64,000 nt of DNA from Fundicoccus culcitae (lineage in GTDB: Bacteria; Bacillota; Bacilli; Lactobacillales; Aerococcaceae), in assembly GCF_024661895.1 (NCBI RefSeq), contig NZ_CP102453.1, positions 868,001 to 932,000 on the forward strand, read 5' to 3'. Below, piece after piece: positions 1 to 9,743 of this stretch (the stretch's first letter is position 1; each line of letters begins with the position of its first letter). A program made the translations under genes and the position numbers. The notes below the pieces were generated by a model. That model was not told the origin of the DNA. It ran no database searches and saw only the letters and a list, made by a program, of their open reading frames with translations.

Positions 1-2972
1 CGTAATGCACTATGAACAGCACTATCAATATTTACTGCTAAAGTCTCGTCTTTATTAAAGTAATCAAAGTAAGCCCTTCTAGCTTCACTAGTCTTAACGG
101 TATCAGGATAATCCAAGCTATCTTCAGGATGCAAAATAGCTTGTGCCAACTCAACAACTTGCTGTAAATACTCCTCGTAACTCATAGCTTCTATTCGCCT
201 CTGGTCGATTAGTACTTGGAGCATTTCTGATAACTTCCCATAATAAACTTGGTTAGATGACATCTTCTTTACAATTTCATGCTGCAAGTTATTTTCGATG
301 ATTTCTGCTTTAGCATTTTCATTACCTGGAAGACCTTGTACCAGAGCCTCAATTGGTGTTGTTGAAGTGTTTTCAAGTAACAATTCCACCAACGACATAT
401 TCCCAAGTTCACTTACAACCGTAGAGTCTTCTGCACGTATGTAAGTGTCAAGGATATATCGCATATCAGCCTCATAGGGTTTTAAATCGATATAATCACA
501 GCTCGCTAGTTTAACCATTTCTTTTATTTTGTTATAACCTGAAATATCACTTCTTAGCCTGGTAACTTGCCCCTCGGAATAACCATAATCGCTCACAAGT
601 TTATCACTGCAGTTAGCAAAAGAGCGTGTTAGCGAGGCAGTAAGGGTATACAAAATATCTCTGCGACCAGTGTTTTCATCGTTTTCACTATTCTCACCAC
701 AAAAATACTCAATATAATCCGTATCATCCTTAGGATCACTTACATTTTCTAATAGATCTTTCAGTGATGCAATTGCACCCACCATCTCTGATTTTGCCTC
801 GTCATATCGATTCTTGATAAGCCCCTCAACATCTTCCTTATCAAAACTATCGAAAGCTTCAGTAGTATAATCTGCCACTGCAAGCTGCACATTGCGAAAC
901 AAGTCCATGTAATCTACGATGTAACCATAGTCCTTATCCTCGCCATCTGGTCTATTAACTCGGCAGATAGCCTGGAAAAGGTCATGATCCCTCATGGATT
1001 TATCAATATATAAATATGTCGCTGCGGGTGCATCAAATCCTGTTAAGAGCTTATCTACAACTATAAGAAGTTTCATTTTAGCTGGTTCTTTTTTAAATTG
1101 TTCTTTTACTTCCTTTTCAAATTCAGACAATTTTTTGCCCTTAAGCATTCGCTCATAAATAGATTTTTTATATTCTTCTTCGCCCTCTTGGCTCAAATCA
1201 CTCGTAGCAGTTCTTACACTTGCAGTTGAAGGCTCAAATGAAGTTACAACAGCACATTTGTTAAAGCCGTTGCTCGTAAAGATATCCCAGTATCTGCAAG
1301 CCTCATATATACTATTTGCCACAAGCATGGCTGTACCACGCTCATTTTTTAGACGGGGTTTTAAATTCATATCGAAAATGATATCACTAGCGATTTTCTC
1401 AAGTCTTTGTTTCGAACTATATAATTTGTTGATTGAAGTCCAACTTTGTTTCAACTGTATCCTTGCCCTATCTGTAAGGCCTAAGGTTTTATTGTCAAAC
1501 CATAAATCGACCTTGTCTTTACTAGATAAGTCTTGGTCAACATCTCTTGCTTCATAACGTAAATCAAGAACAACACCATCTTCAACACCCTCATCAAATT
1601 TATAAGTATGGATGTAAGGTCCAAAAGTCTCAAGACTGGTTGCTTTATCTTTCTTAAGCAGTGGAGTACCTGTAAAACCAATAAGTAATGCTTCAGGCAT
1701 CAGTACTTTTACAGCCTCATGCAATTTTCCCGAGTTAGTACGATGGCACTCGTCAATAAAAGCTATAATATTTCCTTTTGCTTTAAAGTCAGCAGGGAGG
1801 TCTTTTATCAATTCTTTACGGTATTGATCCACGTCAGATTGTTTACCTGCATTATGTCCGTATTTATGAATCAAAGAGCAGATAATAGAATCATCATTTT
1901 TATTCAGAATCTCTCTTAAATCAGCACTGCTTTTTGTTCTTCGTACTTTTTCATTTACATCAATAAACAGGCTTTCAATTTGGTCATCAAGCTCATCTCG
2001 GTCGGTGATGATTACCACTCGGCTATCTGTTACATTCTCAATAACCCACTTAGTAAGCCACACCATAATTAGGGACTTTCCTGATCCTTGCGTATTCCAG
2101 ATTATTCCACCTTCGCCTGCAAGAATTCTTTTCCTAGCAGCAATATTAGCAAAATACTGATTATGCCTTGCAATCTTTTTCACTCCAGCATCAAAAATAA
2201 TAAAGTCGTGGATCAGTGAAAGAAACCTCTCTTTATGACAAAGAGAAATCACACCATCTCTCAGCTTATTTCTGTCTCTAGATTGAATACCTTTAATAGT
2301 CACAGAAAGTTTGTCCGTAGCTTTAATATCTTCCTTCCAGTTCAGGTAATACTTCTCAGGAGTTTCGATTGTTCCATACTTCAGCCCTTCAGCTTCATTA
2401 CCGGCAAAGAGAAACTGCGTAGTACTAAAGAAGTTCTGAATATACTCTTTTTTTTGGTTTGTGAGATTCTGACGAATTCCCTCACCTATACTCACACATG
2501 AACGCTTTAGCTCAAATATGCCAAGAGCGATGCCGTTTATATACAGCACCACATCAGGTCGTTTTCTTTCTATTTGATTAAAGCAGAGAACACTTACTTC
2601 CTCAGCAGCATAAAAATCATTGTTCTCGACATTGTTCCAGTCGATATAATGAACTGTTTGACGATTTTTATTCTCGTCTTTAACACCTTGCTTGCCATAG
2701 CGAAGTAGGGAATAGACCTCTTTATTGATTTGGTAAAGGCTATCCACTTGATTGCTCGCTTTTGAAACAAGCTCAGTTACAGCTTTGGAAATTTGGTCTT
2801 TCGAATAACCACGTTTTTCAAGATTCTTCTTCAGCAAATCTTCTCTGATAGATTTGTTATTCTGATCCTCTAGATTTCCGAGATACGTATAACCAAGACC
2901 ACCGTCTTCCTCTTTATCTATTAACCAGTGAAGGACCTTGTTTTGCAATTTTCTTTCTAAATCAACAGACAT
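1..2972 (-). CDS. hsdR: Type I restriction endonuclease subunit R (3' end off the window)
   Basis: This is the motor and nuclease subunit of a type I restriction enzyme, which translocates DNA with ATP and cuts at a distance from the site. Read from ATG at 2972, the frame was checked at several points: near residues 140-160 there is a D...ExK-type nuclease motif ending in IFELKR, the Walker A motif QGSGKS lies at 295-300, the DECH box at 407-410, FTGTP follows soon after, and QAICRVNRP (helicase motif VI) starts at residue 667. About 990 codons lie in the window, close to the family's usual 1000-1060, so only a short C-terminus is missing. A GAGGAGG ribosome binding site precedes the ATG. It is the last gene of the hsdM-hsdS-hsdR operon, 13 bases after hsdS. 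The identity is secure; the state of the last residues is unknown. Confidence 0.95.
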   Translation of the reverse strand, partial: MSVDLERKLQNKVLHWLIDKEEDGGLGYTYLGNLEDQNNKSIREDLLKKNLEKRGYSKDQISKAVTELVSKASNQVDSLYQINKEVYSLLRYGKQGVKDENKNRQTVHYIDWNNVENNDFYAAEEVSVLCFNQIERKRPDVVLYINGIALGIFELKRSCVSIGEGIRQNLTNQKKEYIQNFFSTTQFLFAGNEAEGLKYGTIETPEKYYLNWKEDIKATDKLSVTIKGIQSRDRNKLRDGVISLCHKERFLSLIHDFIIFDAGVKKIARHNQYFANIAARKRILAGEGGIIWNTQGSGKSLIMVWLTKWVIENVTDSRVVIITDRDELDDQIESLFIDVNEKVRRTKSSADLREILNKNDDSIICSLIHKYGHNAGKQSDVDQYRKELIKDLPADFKAKGNIIAFIDECHRTNSGKLHEAVKVLMPEALLIGFTGTPLLKKDKATSLETFGPYIHTYKFDEGVEDGVVLDLRYEARDVDQDLSSKDKVDLWFDNKTLGLTDRARIQLKQSWTSINKLYSSKQRLEKIASDIIFDMNLKPRLKNERGTAMLVANSIYEACRYWDIFTSNGFNKCAVVTSFEPSTASVRTATSDLSQEGEEEYKKSIYERMLKGKKLSEFEKEVKEQFKKEPAKMKLLIVVDKLLTGFDAPAATYLYIDKSMRDHDLFQAICRVNRPDGEDKDYGYIVDYMDLFRNVQLAVADYTTEAFDSFDKEDVEGLIKNRYDEAKSEMVGAIASLKDLLENVSDPKDDTDYIEYFCGENSENDENTGRRDILYTLTASLTRSFANCSDKLVSDYGYSEGQVTRLRSDISGYNKIKEMVKLASCDYIDLKPYEADMRYILDTYIRAEDSTVVSELGNMSLVELLLENTSTTPIEALVQGLPGNENAKAEIIENNLQHEIVKKMSSNQVYYGKLSEMLQVLIDQRRIEAMSYEEYLQQVVELAQAILHPEDSLDYPDTVKTSEARRAYFDYFNKDETLAVNIDSAVHSAL

Positions 2973-2985
2973 AGCCTTTACCTCC

Positions 2986-4176
2986 TCATACTTTAAGACG
3001 CACACGGCCTGTTAAGAGGTCGTCCATTGCACCTTCTTTAATTTGTATCATTTTTTCTTTTTCTATTTTAAGAGATTCTATTTCTTCATCCATTGCTGTC
3101 AGAACTTCAGCAATCGCTTGTTGTTCATTCTTATCTATTGGAACATATATTTTTATGTCAGATAATTTTGACGGATTAATTGCAGGGTAACTAGTACCCG
3201 TACAGTTATCAAGTACTTCATTAACAAAATCATCCTGTCTCAGAAGTAAAAAAAGAAATCTAGCATCATTCTTGGTTCTTAATTGAGCGTAACCTGTAGA
3301 AAAAACAACATCCTCATCTGACAATTCAAATAGATAATTGTTTCTTTGGTATGGGCGTACAGTCTGAAAGAAAATATCATCAAATTGAGCTAGTCGCTTA
3401 GCCCTCGATGGAGCAGTTTCTTTTCTTTCATCCCGCCACCCCATGAGTGTTATTCCCTTGACAGATTCTAAGTCGACATATTTAAAGACTTCTGGAAGTA
3501 CGGAAGAAGGATTAATTTGTGCAAAGTCAGACAATTTTACATTGATCCACTCACCGTTAAACCCATCAAGTCTTATCCTACCGCTGACTAAATCCTCCAA
3601 AGCACCATCACGGATTGCTTTTTTCTTTTCAATTAGTTCGGATAGATTGTCGATATGCTCGTCAAAATCTGATAATACTGAAGCGATAGTTTGTTGTTCT
3701 TGGAGAGATGGTAGATAGATTGGAATACTCATTACTGCAGGTGGGTTAATATAAACCTGTGTATTGCCTTGTATATGAGGTTTGAGTCCATCCCTAAATA
3801 TACCTGAATTAATTAGATGATAAAGAAACAAAGGAGCAACTTTATTTTTCTCAGGTACAATCCTTAATGACCGTTGATTAAAAATGTATTTATCATTTTC
3901 GTCAATAAATAAAACTTTGCCCACGAGTCTACCGTTGCCTTTGTCATTAAGCACCATACTCAAATCATCTTTAAATAGCAAGAAACTTTGTGTCTTTTGA
4001 TTTAGATTAATTCTGTTTCCATCATCAATATATTTACCTTCCTCAGAATAATTTCCAAGCGAAATAACTCGCCTATTTCCATAGTTTGAAAAGTATTCTT
4101 CGAGGGCTGTTCCATTTACATATTTGCAAACATCGCCAAGTCTATTTTCATACCAATTTACAGGATAAGTTACCAT
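2986..4176 (-). CDS. hsdS: Type I restriction-modification specificity subunit S
   Basis: HsdS recognises the two halves of the split DNA target and holds HsdM and HsdR together. The 396-residue protein has the classic duplicated plan. Target recognition domain 1 covers about residues 1-165. A conserved helical spacer follows, with GALEDLVSGR at 191-200. Target recognition domain 2 covers about 205-355, and a second copy of the spacer, GAMDDLLTGR, lies close to the C-terminus. The N-terminal NRLGDVCKYVNG resembles the usual start of such domains. Its ATG overlaps the last codons of hsdM in an ATGGTAA arrangement, so translation is probably coupled. The target sequence cannot be predicted by eye. 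No invertible second hsdS copy is seen nearby, so phase variation is not indicated. Confidence 0.93.
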   Translation of the reverse strand: MVTYPVNWYENRLGDVCKYVNGTALEEYFSNYGNRRVISLGNYSEEGKYIDDGNRINLNQKTQSFLLFKDDLSMVLNDKGNGRLVGKVLFIDENDKYIFNQRSLRIVPEKNKVAPLFLYHLINSGIFRDGLKPHIQGNTQVYINPPAVMSIPIYLPSLQEQQTIASVLSDFDEHIDNLSELIEKKKAIRDGALEDLVSGRIRLDGFNGEWINVKLSDFAQINPSSVLPEVFKYVDLESVKGITLMGWRDERKETAPSRAKRLAQFDDIFFQTVRPYQRNNYLFELSDEDVVFSTGYAQLRTKNDARFLFLLLRQDDFVNEVLDNCTGTSYPAINPSKLSDIKIYVPIDKNEQQAIAEVLTAMDEEIESLKIEKEKMIQIKEGAMDDLLTGRVRLKV

Positions 4177-6860
4177 GTGTATCCCATCCTTTCTAAAGCG
4201 GACTTCACCTTGGCTTTTGACTGAGCTGTCTTCTCTTCAATTTCACCTAAAGTGTGCTCATAGCGCTTAGCAATTAAGACAACTTTTGAGGCAAGATTAT
4301 TCAACACTTGATCAATCGCATCAATAATGTCGCTTTCAAGCCTTGCCATCCACTTTTTATCAAAGAGTAAATACTTTACTTCATCAATTGTTAGTTCTCC
4401 ATATTTAGCAAGTACTAAATCATCCAGCTCTTTTTGAGCTTCTTTAATCGCTTTATCAGCTTCTTCTTTTTCAGTTAATTTAGCTTGGTAAGAAAGAAGA
4501 GCATTATATTCTTCAACATATGTTTCAGGCATTATTGCATTGTCCTTTGCTACTTTTAATGCATTTCTAAGCTTAGCCTTTCCAAATGAACCATTCTTAT
4601 TTCTAAGCTCACATGTCTTCAGCTCACTATTAGCTTTGACGATTTTTTCCATTTCCGATATATTGCCTGCATCAAATAATTCAATAAGTTTTGTAATGTC
4701 ATCTATTACTTCAGAAGTCTTTTTACTTTCAAGTTCTTTTATCTGTTTATTCAGATTTGCTTTAGGTATTCCGTCCCCTTTTTCATTCAAAGCATTTACA
4801 AGCAGTCCCTCATCTCCAGATTCTTCTTCTCTCATTTCATCCAGTTCAGACTCAAGTAATACAGATTTTTCGATTAGCTCATTAAGAGTCATTAGCTCAG
4901 CTTCAAAATACTCACGTTCAATAATGTCTCTCGAAATTAAGGCACCTTCAAAAGACTTCATTTTTGAAGTATCGTCGACTTTTATTTCTTCTCCATTTTC
5001 ATCTTTAGCTTTCTTTTGAGCGTATACATATTCAATCTCACGTCCCACATCATATCCGCTCGCTTTTATTACATATACATCATCTTGCATTTTCTCATTC
5101 CAATAGTTAAGCAAGAAGTCATACACATCGTAATTGTCTAGAAGTTTTGCCGACTCAAAATCTCTCAAAATTTCAATACCCAAGCTTCGAATTAATTCTT
5201 TTGGATTTGTATCTGTATTAATATTGAGTAATGAATCTTTTACTTTATTTTTCCACGTCTCGAATAGAGAACCGTATTCAGTTTCCTTTTCAACCTTTAT
5301 GTTTTCATCTTCAGATATAACTGTTTCAATTTCATTTGGTTTTATAGCAAGATTATAGACATTATGTTCTTCATCGACACAAGTGAATATCTCTTGTCTT
5401 AACTGTGGCGTTATTTTCCAGAGTCTCTCTAAAGAGTTTATATCGACTTCTGGGATACCACCCTTAAGATGAGATGCAATGTTTTGAGGTAAAGTGTTAT
5501 CTATTTTTTGGATATACCGAGGTACATTAAGGTTTCCTTCGTTCTCTTCTAAAATCTCTTTATAGGTAATAAAGCGAGAGTACCCCTCAACCTTTTCTTG
5601 GTGAATAAAGGTTTGCACAATTTTCTCAATATCCTGTTCACGAAGACGGTTCTTATTTCCATCTTTCTTAAACCCATCGCTCGCATCAATCATAAAGATA
5701 CCTTCACGTTTATCAGCGTTTTCTTTATCGATTATGATAATACTAGCAGGAATTCCTGTACCATAAAATAAGTTTGCTGGCAGACCAACAATTCCCTTAA
5801 TGTATCGCTTCTCAAGAACCGCTTTTCTAATGATTTCTTCTGAGTTCCCTCTAAAGAGAACACCGTGTGGCAGAATAATCCCCGCCTTACCATTGCTCTC
5901 CAACGCTTTTAGAACATGTAGAAACCAAGCATAGTCACCATTCTTTTCTGGTGGAATGCCATAACCATCAAACCTCTTGTATTTATCTTCAGATGGTTTA
6001 ATTCCATCAGTCCAGTCTTTATCAGAAAATGGTGGGTTCATGACAATAAAATCAAATTTTCTAAGTCCACCAAAATCATCAGTATATTGTGGATTTGCTA
6101 ATGTATTCCCACTTTTGATTTCTCCTGTACCTTTGTTATGTAGGATGAAGTTCATCTTTGCTAAACCAGCAGTATCAGGATATTTTTCTTGTCCAAATAT
6201 TGTAACTATGGAATCACCATTATCATCAGTTGGTGCTTCATCTGCTGAACGAATAAGTAATGATCCACTCCCCGCCGCAGGATCATGAAGAGTCCATTTC
6301 TTTCCTGTCTCTTGTTTAATATCGCCAATGCCAATAAGCTTAGCAATAATACGTGATACTTCACTAGGTGTATAAAACTGTCCCTTACTCTTACCAGACT
6401 CTTGAGCAAATTTCATCATAAAGTATTCATATGCATCACCAATGATGTCATCGCCACTAGCTCTGTTGCTTTTAAAGTCGATCGCAGGATTTTGGAAAAT
6501 AGCAATAAGACCAGAAACTTTATCAACTAGTTCTTTGCCAGAACCTAGTTCATCCGGATTATTAAAGCTTACATCAGGAAGCGCTCCTACTAGCTTATTA
6601 TCTTCTAGAAATTTTTGAAGAATTACATCTACTCTTTCGCCAACATCCGGTTTACCTTTTGCAGCAATCAAGTCGTCAAATGAGGCACCTTCATTTACTG
6701 TAAATTCAGCAAAACGTTGCCCTTTATATCTGTCTGATACATACTTGAAGAATAACAATACAAGCACATAATCTTTATACCTTGAAGGTTCTACTCCACC
6801 TCTTAATTTATTACAAGCATCCCATAATAGGGAGTACAATTCTGATTTTTTCACAGCCAT
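4170..6860 (-). CDS. hsdM: Type I DNA methyltransferase subunit M with a long C-terminal extension
   Basis: HsdM transfers a methyl group from S-adenosylmethionine to adenine N6 in the HsdS-defined site. Visible features are the N-terminal helical domain, QFYTP at 161-165, the SAM-binding motif DPAAGSGS at 193-200 and the catalytic NPPF at 275-278. At 896 residues it is far longer than the roughly 500-550 of classical HsdM. The extra part, from about residue 480 on, is rich in K, E, L and D and looks largely helical or coiled-coil (for example around 640-780 and 840-896). Long HsdM proteins occur in some Firmicutes systems, so this is an uncommon architecture, not a fusion artefact. It is the second gene of the operon, 36 bases after the Phd-like gene. 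Confidence 0.93.
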   Translation of the reverse strand: MAVKKSELYSLLWDACNKLRGGVEPSRYKDYVLVLLFFKYVSDRYKGQRFAEFTVNEGASFDDLIAAKGKPDVGERVDVILQKFLEDNKLVGALPDVSFNNPDELGSGKELVDKVSGLIAIFQNPAIDFKSNRASGDDIIGDAYEYFMMKFAQESGKSKGQFYTPSEVSRIIAKLIGIGDIKQETGKKWTLHDPAAGSGSLLIRSADEAPTDDNGDSIVTIFGQEKYPDTAGLAKMNFILHNKGTGEIKSGNTLANPQYTDDFGGLRKFDFIVMNPPFSDKDWTDGIKPSEDKYKRFDGYGIPPEKNGDYAWFLHVLKALESNGKAGIILPHGVLFRGNSEEIIRKAVLEKRYIKGIVGLPANLFYGTGIPASIIIIDKENADKREGIFMIDASDGFKKDGNKNRLREQDIEKIVQTFIHQEKVEGYSRFITYKEILEENEGNLNVPRYIQKIDNTLPQNIASHLKGGIPEVDINSLERLWKITPQLRQEIFTCVDEEHNVYNLAIKPNEIETVISEDENIKVEKETEYGSLFETWKNKVKDSLLNINTDTNPKELIRSLGIEILRDFESAKLLDNYDVYDFLLNYWNEKMQDDVYVIKASGYDVGREIEYVYAQKKAKDENGEEIKVDDTSKMKSFEGALISRDIIEREYFEAELMTLNELIEKSVLLESELDEMREEESGDEGLLVNALNEKGDGIPKANLNKQIKELESKKTSEVIDDITKLIELFDAGNISEMEKIVKANSELKTCELRNKNGSFGKAKLRNALKVAKDNAIMPETYVEEYNALLSYQAKLTEKEEADKAIKEAQKELDDLVLAKYGELTIDEVKYLLFDKKWMARLESDIIDAIDQVLNNLASKVVLIAKRYEHTLGEIEEKTAQSKAKVKSALERMGYTW

Positions 6861-6896
6861 TCATTTAACCTCTCTCATCTCTTAATTGTTTTATAT

Positions 6897-7109
6897 TTAG
6901 TATTCAGTTATATCTATTCCTGCTTTTAATAACCTTTCGTATCTCTCGTGAGAAATTAGCACTGCTACAGGCTTTCCGTTTTTCAAAACAAAAGCAGTTT
7001 TATCTTCATCTGATAAACCAGTAATTAATTTTGATGATTGTCCTCTAAGAAAATCAGACATGTTATAGAATTCCATCGGTTCCTTTTGGACTTTATCTTC
7101 CTTATCCAT
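6897..7109 (-). CDS. Phd/YefM-like small protein at the head of the hsd operon
   Basis: The protein is a small Phd/YefM-type fold: NMSDFLRG, a middle DKTAFVLKNGKPVAVLIS and then HERYERLL match the usual layout of these antitoxin-like DNA-binding proteins. The ATG at 7109 is preferred over an in-frame GTG at 7121 because the ribosome binding site AAGGTGG lies about 8 bases before the ATG and would overlap the GTG. That gives 70 residues. No toxin gene (Doc, YoeB or RelE type) lies next to it; the next gene is hsdM, 36 bases on. In a family that represses its own promoter, the likely role is autoregulation of the restriction operon. That role is inferred from position only; the fold call is fairly secure. 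Confidence 0.75.
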   Translation of the reverse strand: MDKEDKVQKEPMEFYNMSDFLRGQSSKLITGLSDEDKTAFVLKNGKPVAVLISHERYERLLKAGIDITEY

Positions 7110-7132
7110 ACCTAAATCCACCTTTTCTTTTT

Positions 7133-7161
7133 ATCATAACATTTTACAACTCTTATTTCAA
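7133..7161 (-). promoter_or_regulatory. Near-consensus sigma-A promoter of the hsd operon
   Basis: On the minus strand TTGAAA (7156-7161) is followed after exactly 17 bases by TATGAT (7133-7138). Transcription would start near 7126, only a few bases before the AAGGTGG ribosome binding site. This supports the ATG at 7109 as the start of the Phd-like gene. Confidence 0.75.
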
Positions 7162-7616
7162 CCTTTATATGCACTTGAAAAGTAATTACCTTATAAGTGC
7201 ATTTCAATCTTGTATGTCCATTCAAGCCAATAGCCATCTTGTCAACTCACCACATTTTTGCCAGCAATCTTATCAACTCACTAAGCCTATATTCAAATTC
7301 GTAAATCCGGTGAATAATCCACCACTCTTGGATATCTTCCCTCAAAGCAAAAATCCGTGATTATCCTTCCGGCTTAGAACCAGACCTCAAATCACGGAAA
7401 GCCTTTATTTACTTATCTTATTACACTCTTACTTATTCACCCTTGACATCAATACTACCGTCTCAACGTGTGATAGTTAGGCTATTTGGCAAACAAGTCA
7501 AAAATCCGTGAAAACCCTTGATTTTAAAAGCTTTTTCTTCAGCCAATACTCTTGACAACGTCTAATCCGTCACTTCAAATAAGTAGGCTATTTCATTTTA
7601 TAAAGCTACAAATGAT
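7162..7616. other. 455-base intergenic stretch with short direct and inverted repeats
   Basis: No convincing gene was found between trpS and the hsd promoter. The stretch holds a 9-base inverted repeat (TCCGTGATT 7354-7362 and AATCACGGA 7390-7398), a second AAAATCCGTGA copy starting at 7501, and GTTAGGCTATTT (7476-7487) and AAGTAGGCTATTT (7581-7593). The last is one arm of the direct repeat that brackets the trpS-recombinase pair. Such clustered repeats fit recombinase binding sites, but this is inference. Confidence 0.5.
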
Positions 7617-8738
7617 TTATTTTTCTCGGTTCATTGGACGTTTCAAGAGTTCATCCCACTCATTAACAATATGGCGATCACTAAAGTAATTGATGCGCAT
7701 AGACTTTTGTACACGAGCTAAAGTGGCGTCTGTAGTTTCTCTTGCCTTGGCAGTACCTGCGAGAAGAATATCATAAACAACATCAATTCTTGCTTCCCAT
7801 TTTGCACGTTCAGCGCGGATGGGGTTAAGAGTCTCCTCAAGCACATTAATTAAAAACTTTTTGCATGTACCATCTCCCAAGCCGCCACGGCGATAGTGAT
7901 CCTTCATTTCCTCCAGATTTTTATAATCTGGCAAATATTCTCTAAAATGATCGTCAGTACAGAATGCATCCAGATAGGTGAATACTACATTTCCTTCCGT
8001 ATGTCCAGGGTCTTCAATTCTCAAATGAGTTGGATCGGTAAACATCTTCCCGTTGATCTGCTTTTTGACAGTTTTAGTATCATCGGAAAGGTAGATGCAG
8101 TTATCAAGAGATTTGCTCATTTTCGCTTTGCCATCAACACCTGGCAGACGACGTTGTGTCTCGCTTTCCGGTATCATTGCTTTGGGAAGAACCAACGTTT
8201 CTCCGTAAGTTTTATTGAACTTTTCTACGATTTCTCGTGTCTGTTCGATCATAGGCAACTGATCTTCTCCCACGGGAACCACGGTGGCATCAAAGGCAGT
8301 AATATCTGCCGCTTGAGATATTGGATAAACAAAAAAGCCCACAGGTAATCCTTCATCCACAAAGCCGCGCATTTGGATCTCAGCCTTTACCGTAGGATTG
8401 CGAGAAACTCGTGCAGTAGTCACCAGATTCATATAATAAAAGGTAAGGGAGTGCAGGGCCGGAAGAGCCGACTGGACACAAATTGTGACCTTGTCAGGAT
8501 TAATACCTACCGATAGATAATCCAGTACAACGTTTATAATGTTGTCTCGTATCTTTCCAGGGTTATCGGCATTATCCGTCAAAGCCTGATCATCAGCAAT
8601 TAGGATATAGATTTCATCAAATAAGCCAGAATTCTGTAATTCTACTCGTCGTTTTAGTGAGCCAACATAATGACCAAGGTGTAATCGACCTGTAGGACGA
8701 TCACCAGTCAGGATAATTTGTTTTTTCTTTATGTTCAT
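7617..8738 (-). CDS. trpS: Tryptophanyl-tRNA synthetase
   Basis: This class I aminoacyl-tRNA synthetase charges tRNA-Trp with tryptophan using ATP. The 373-residue protein has the HIGH-type signature HLGH at 20-23, preceded by TGDRPTGRL, and KMSKS at 206-210 in GKAKMSKSLDN. Its sequence style (ILTGDRPTGRLHLGHYVGSL, NPTVKAEI, YPISQAADITAFDA) resembles the TrpS type of streptococci, which is somewhat longer than the Bacillus type. The ATG at 8738 is chosen because GAGGTAG precedes it; the longer frame would begin with TTG inside that site. No T-box leader is seen, since the gene follows the recombinase by about 30 bases and probably shares its transcript. It could be the only TrpS or a second, element-borne copy such as those that confer resistance to tryptophan analogues; the window cannot decide. 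Confidence 0.93.
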   Translation of the reverse strand: MNIKKKQIILTGDRPTGRLHLGHYVGSLKRRVELQNSGLFDEIYILIADDQALTDNADNPGKIRDNIINVVLDYLSVGINPDKVTICVQSALPALHSLTFYYMNLVTTARVSRNPTVKAEIQMRGFVDEGLPVGFFVYPISQAADITAFDATVVPVGEDQLPMIEQTREIVEKFNKTYGETLVLPKAMIPESETQRRLPGVDGKAKMSKSLDNCIYLSDDTKTVKKQINGKMFTDPTHLRIEDPGHTEGNVVFTYLDAFCTDDHFREYLPDYKNLEEMKDHYRRGGLGDGTCKKFLINVLEETLNPIRAERAKWEARIDVVYDILLAGTAKARETTDATLARVQKSMRINYFSDRHIVNEWDELLKRPMNREK

Positions 8739-8767
8739 AATATATCTACCTCGCAATCTTCATTTCG

Positions 8768-9688
8768 TCATTTCCTCTTCGAACTGTATTTCTTACTACT
8801 GCGCCGCGTTCCATCATCGTCCATAATAACGTTGCTACGCTTTTTCTTTTCTTTCTGAACAGCCCTGAACTCACTCTCCGTAATAATCGGCAGATGACAT
8901 TCCTTCATTTGAAATTCATATTTCTGTGTAGCGGAATCCAAAAGTGTAACCGTACCTGTGTATTTCTCATTTTCAAGCATCTTCTCTATAGATCGCTTGC
9001 TCCACTTTTCTTTACCGGCGGGGGAACGAATACCTGTGTCTGATAGTTTCTTTATGATTCCAAGCACACTGGCACCATCCAGATACCATCTGAAAACATC
9101 TCGCACTACCTTAGCCTGTTCATCATCAATTATAAGCTCGCCATCTTTGTTCTTTTTGTAGCCGTACAGCTTTCGTTTGTAGAGTCCGGAGGTACCGTTT
9201 GCCGCTCTCATAGCAAGGCCCATACGGATATTCTCACTTCGGCTCTCATTTTCAGCCTGGGCAAAGGATTCCATCACCGAAATCATAAGATTGCTATCGA
9301 CTTCATCGGTATCCAGGTTTTCTTCTTCAAATATGATTCTTGCACCTGCCGCAGTCAGTCTGTTGAGTGCTGATAATGTTTCAACCGTATCCCTGCCAAA
9401 TTTGCTGATGCTTTTTGTCAGAACGACAGAGATGTTGTGAGCTTCACATTCTTTAATCAATCGTTCGAATTCTCTACGTGGAGCGTCGCCTTTGGCAGAC
9501 GCAATATCAATAAATACATCTGCCAGCCTCCATTGACTAACATTCGCAACTGCTCTCGTCAAAGCAGAAATCTGTGCTGCAAGGCTATAAAGCTGTTCTT
9601 TTTCGTTCGTACTAACTCTGCAGTAGATTCCAACATTCTTGTCCAAACGGTCATTCCTTGCCGGGATATACCAAATCTTTGAATCCAT
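8768..9688 (-). CDS. Serine recombinase, short form without zinc ribbon
   Basis: This site-specific DNA recombinase of the resolvase/invertase superfamily carries the catalytic motif YCRVST with Ser26. The resolvase domain covers about residues 17-165 (TKSISKFGRDTVETL, EEENLDT), followed by a Recombinase domain up to about 285 (YGYKKNKDGELIIDDEQAKVVRDVF, WSKRSIEKMLENEKYTGT). At 306 residues it lacks the zinc-ribbon and coiled-coil tail of the 500-residue integrases found at 33-37 kb. It ends in a basic, Ser/Lys-rich tail. The start is well supported by GGAGGTGA before the ATG. It lies directly downstream of an rRNA methyltransferase gene and directly upstream of trpS. Its target could be the flanking repeats around 9709-9758 and 7579-7593. 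Whether it is an active integrase, a resolvase or a remnant is open. Confidence 0.88.
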   Translation of the reverse strand: MDSKIWYIPARNDRLDKNVGIYCRVSTNEKEQLYSLAAQISALTRAVANVSQWRLADVFIDIASAKGDAPRREFERLIKECEAHNISVVLTKSISKFGRDTVETLSALNRLTAAGARIIFEEENLDTDEVDSNLMISVMESFAQAENESRSENIRMGLAMRAANGTSGLYKRKLYGYKKNKDGELIIDDEQAKVVRDVFRWYLDGASVLGIIKKLSDTGIRSPAGKEKWSKRSIEKMLENEKYTGTVTLLDSATQKYEFQMKECHLPIITESEFRAVQKEKKKRSNVIMDDDGTRRSSKKYSSKRK

Positions 9689-9743
9689 CAGCTCACCTCC
9701 ACATCAATAATTAGCCTAATCATATCACAATTTTATACTGATG

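Noticed and set aside
6860-7121. Complete Phd/Doc toxin-antitoxin pair
   Set aside because: No toxin frame is found on either side; the next gene is hsdM.
7349-7510. tRNA or small RNA gene in the gap before the hsd promoter
   Set aside because: The inverted repeats are short and far apart, with no cloverleaf or terminator.
7617-8756. Longer trpS starting at 8756
   Set aside because: It would start with TTG inside the ribosome binding site used for the ATG at 8738.
8739-8767. T-box leader for trpS
   Set aside because: There are only about 30 bases between recombinase and trpS, too few for a T-box.
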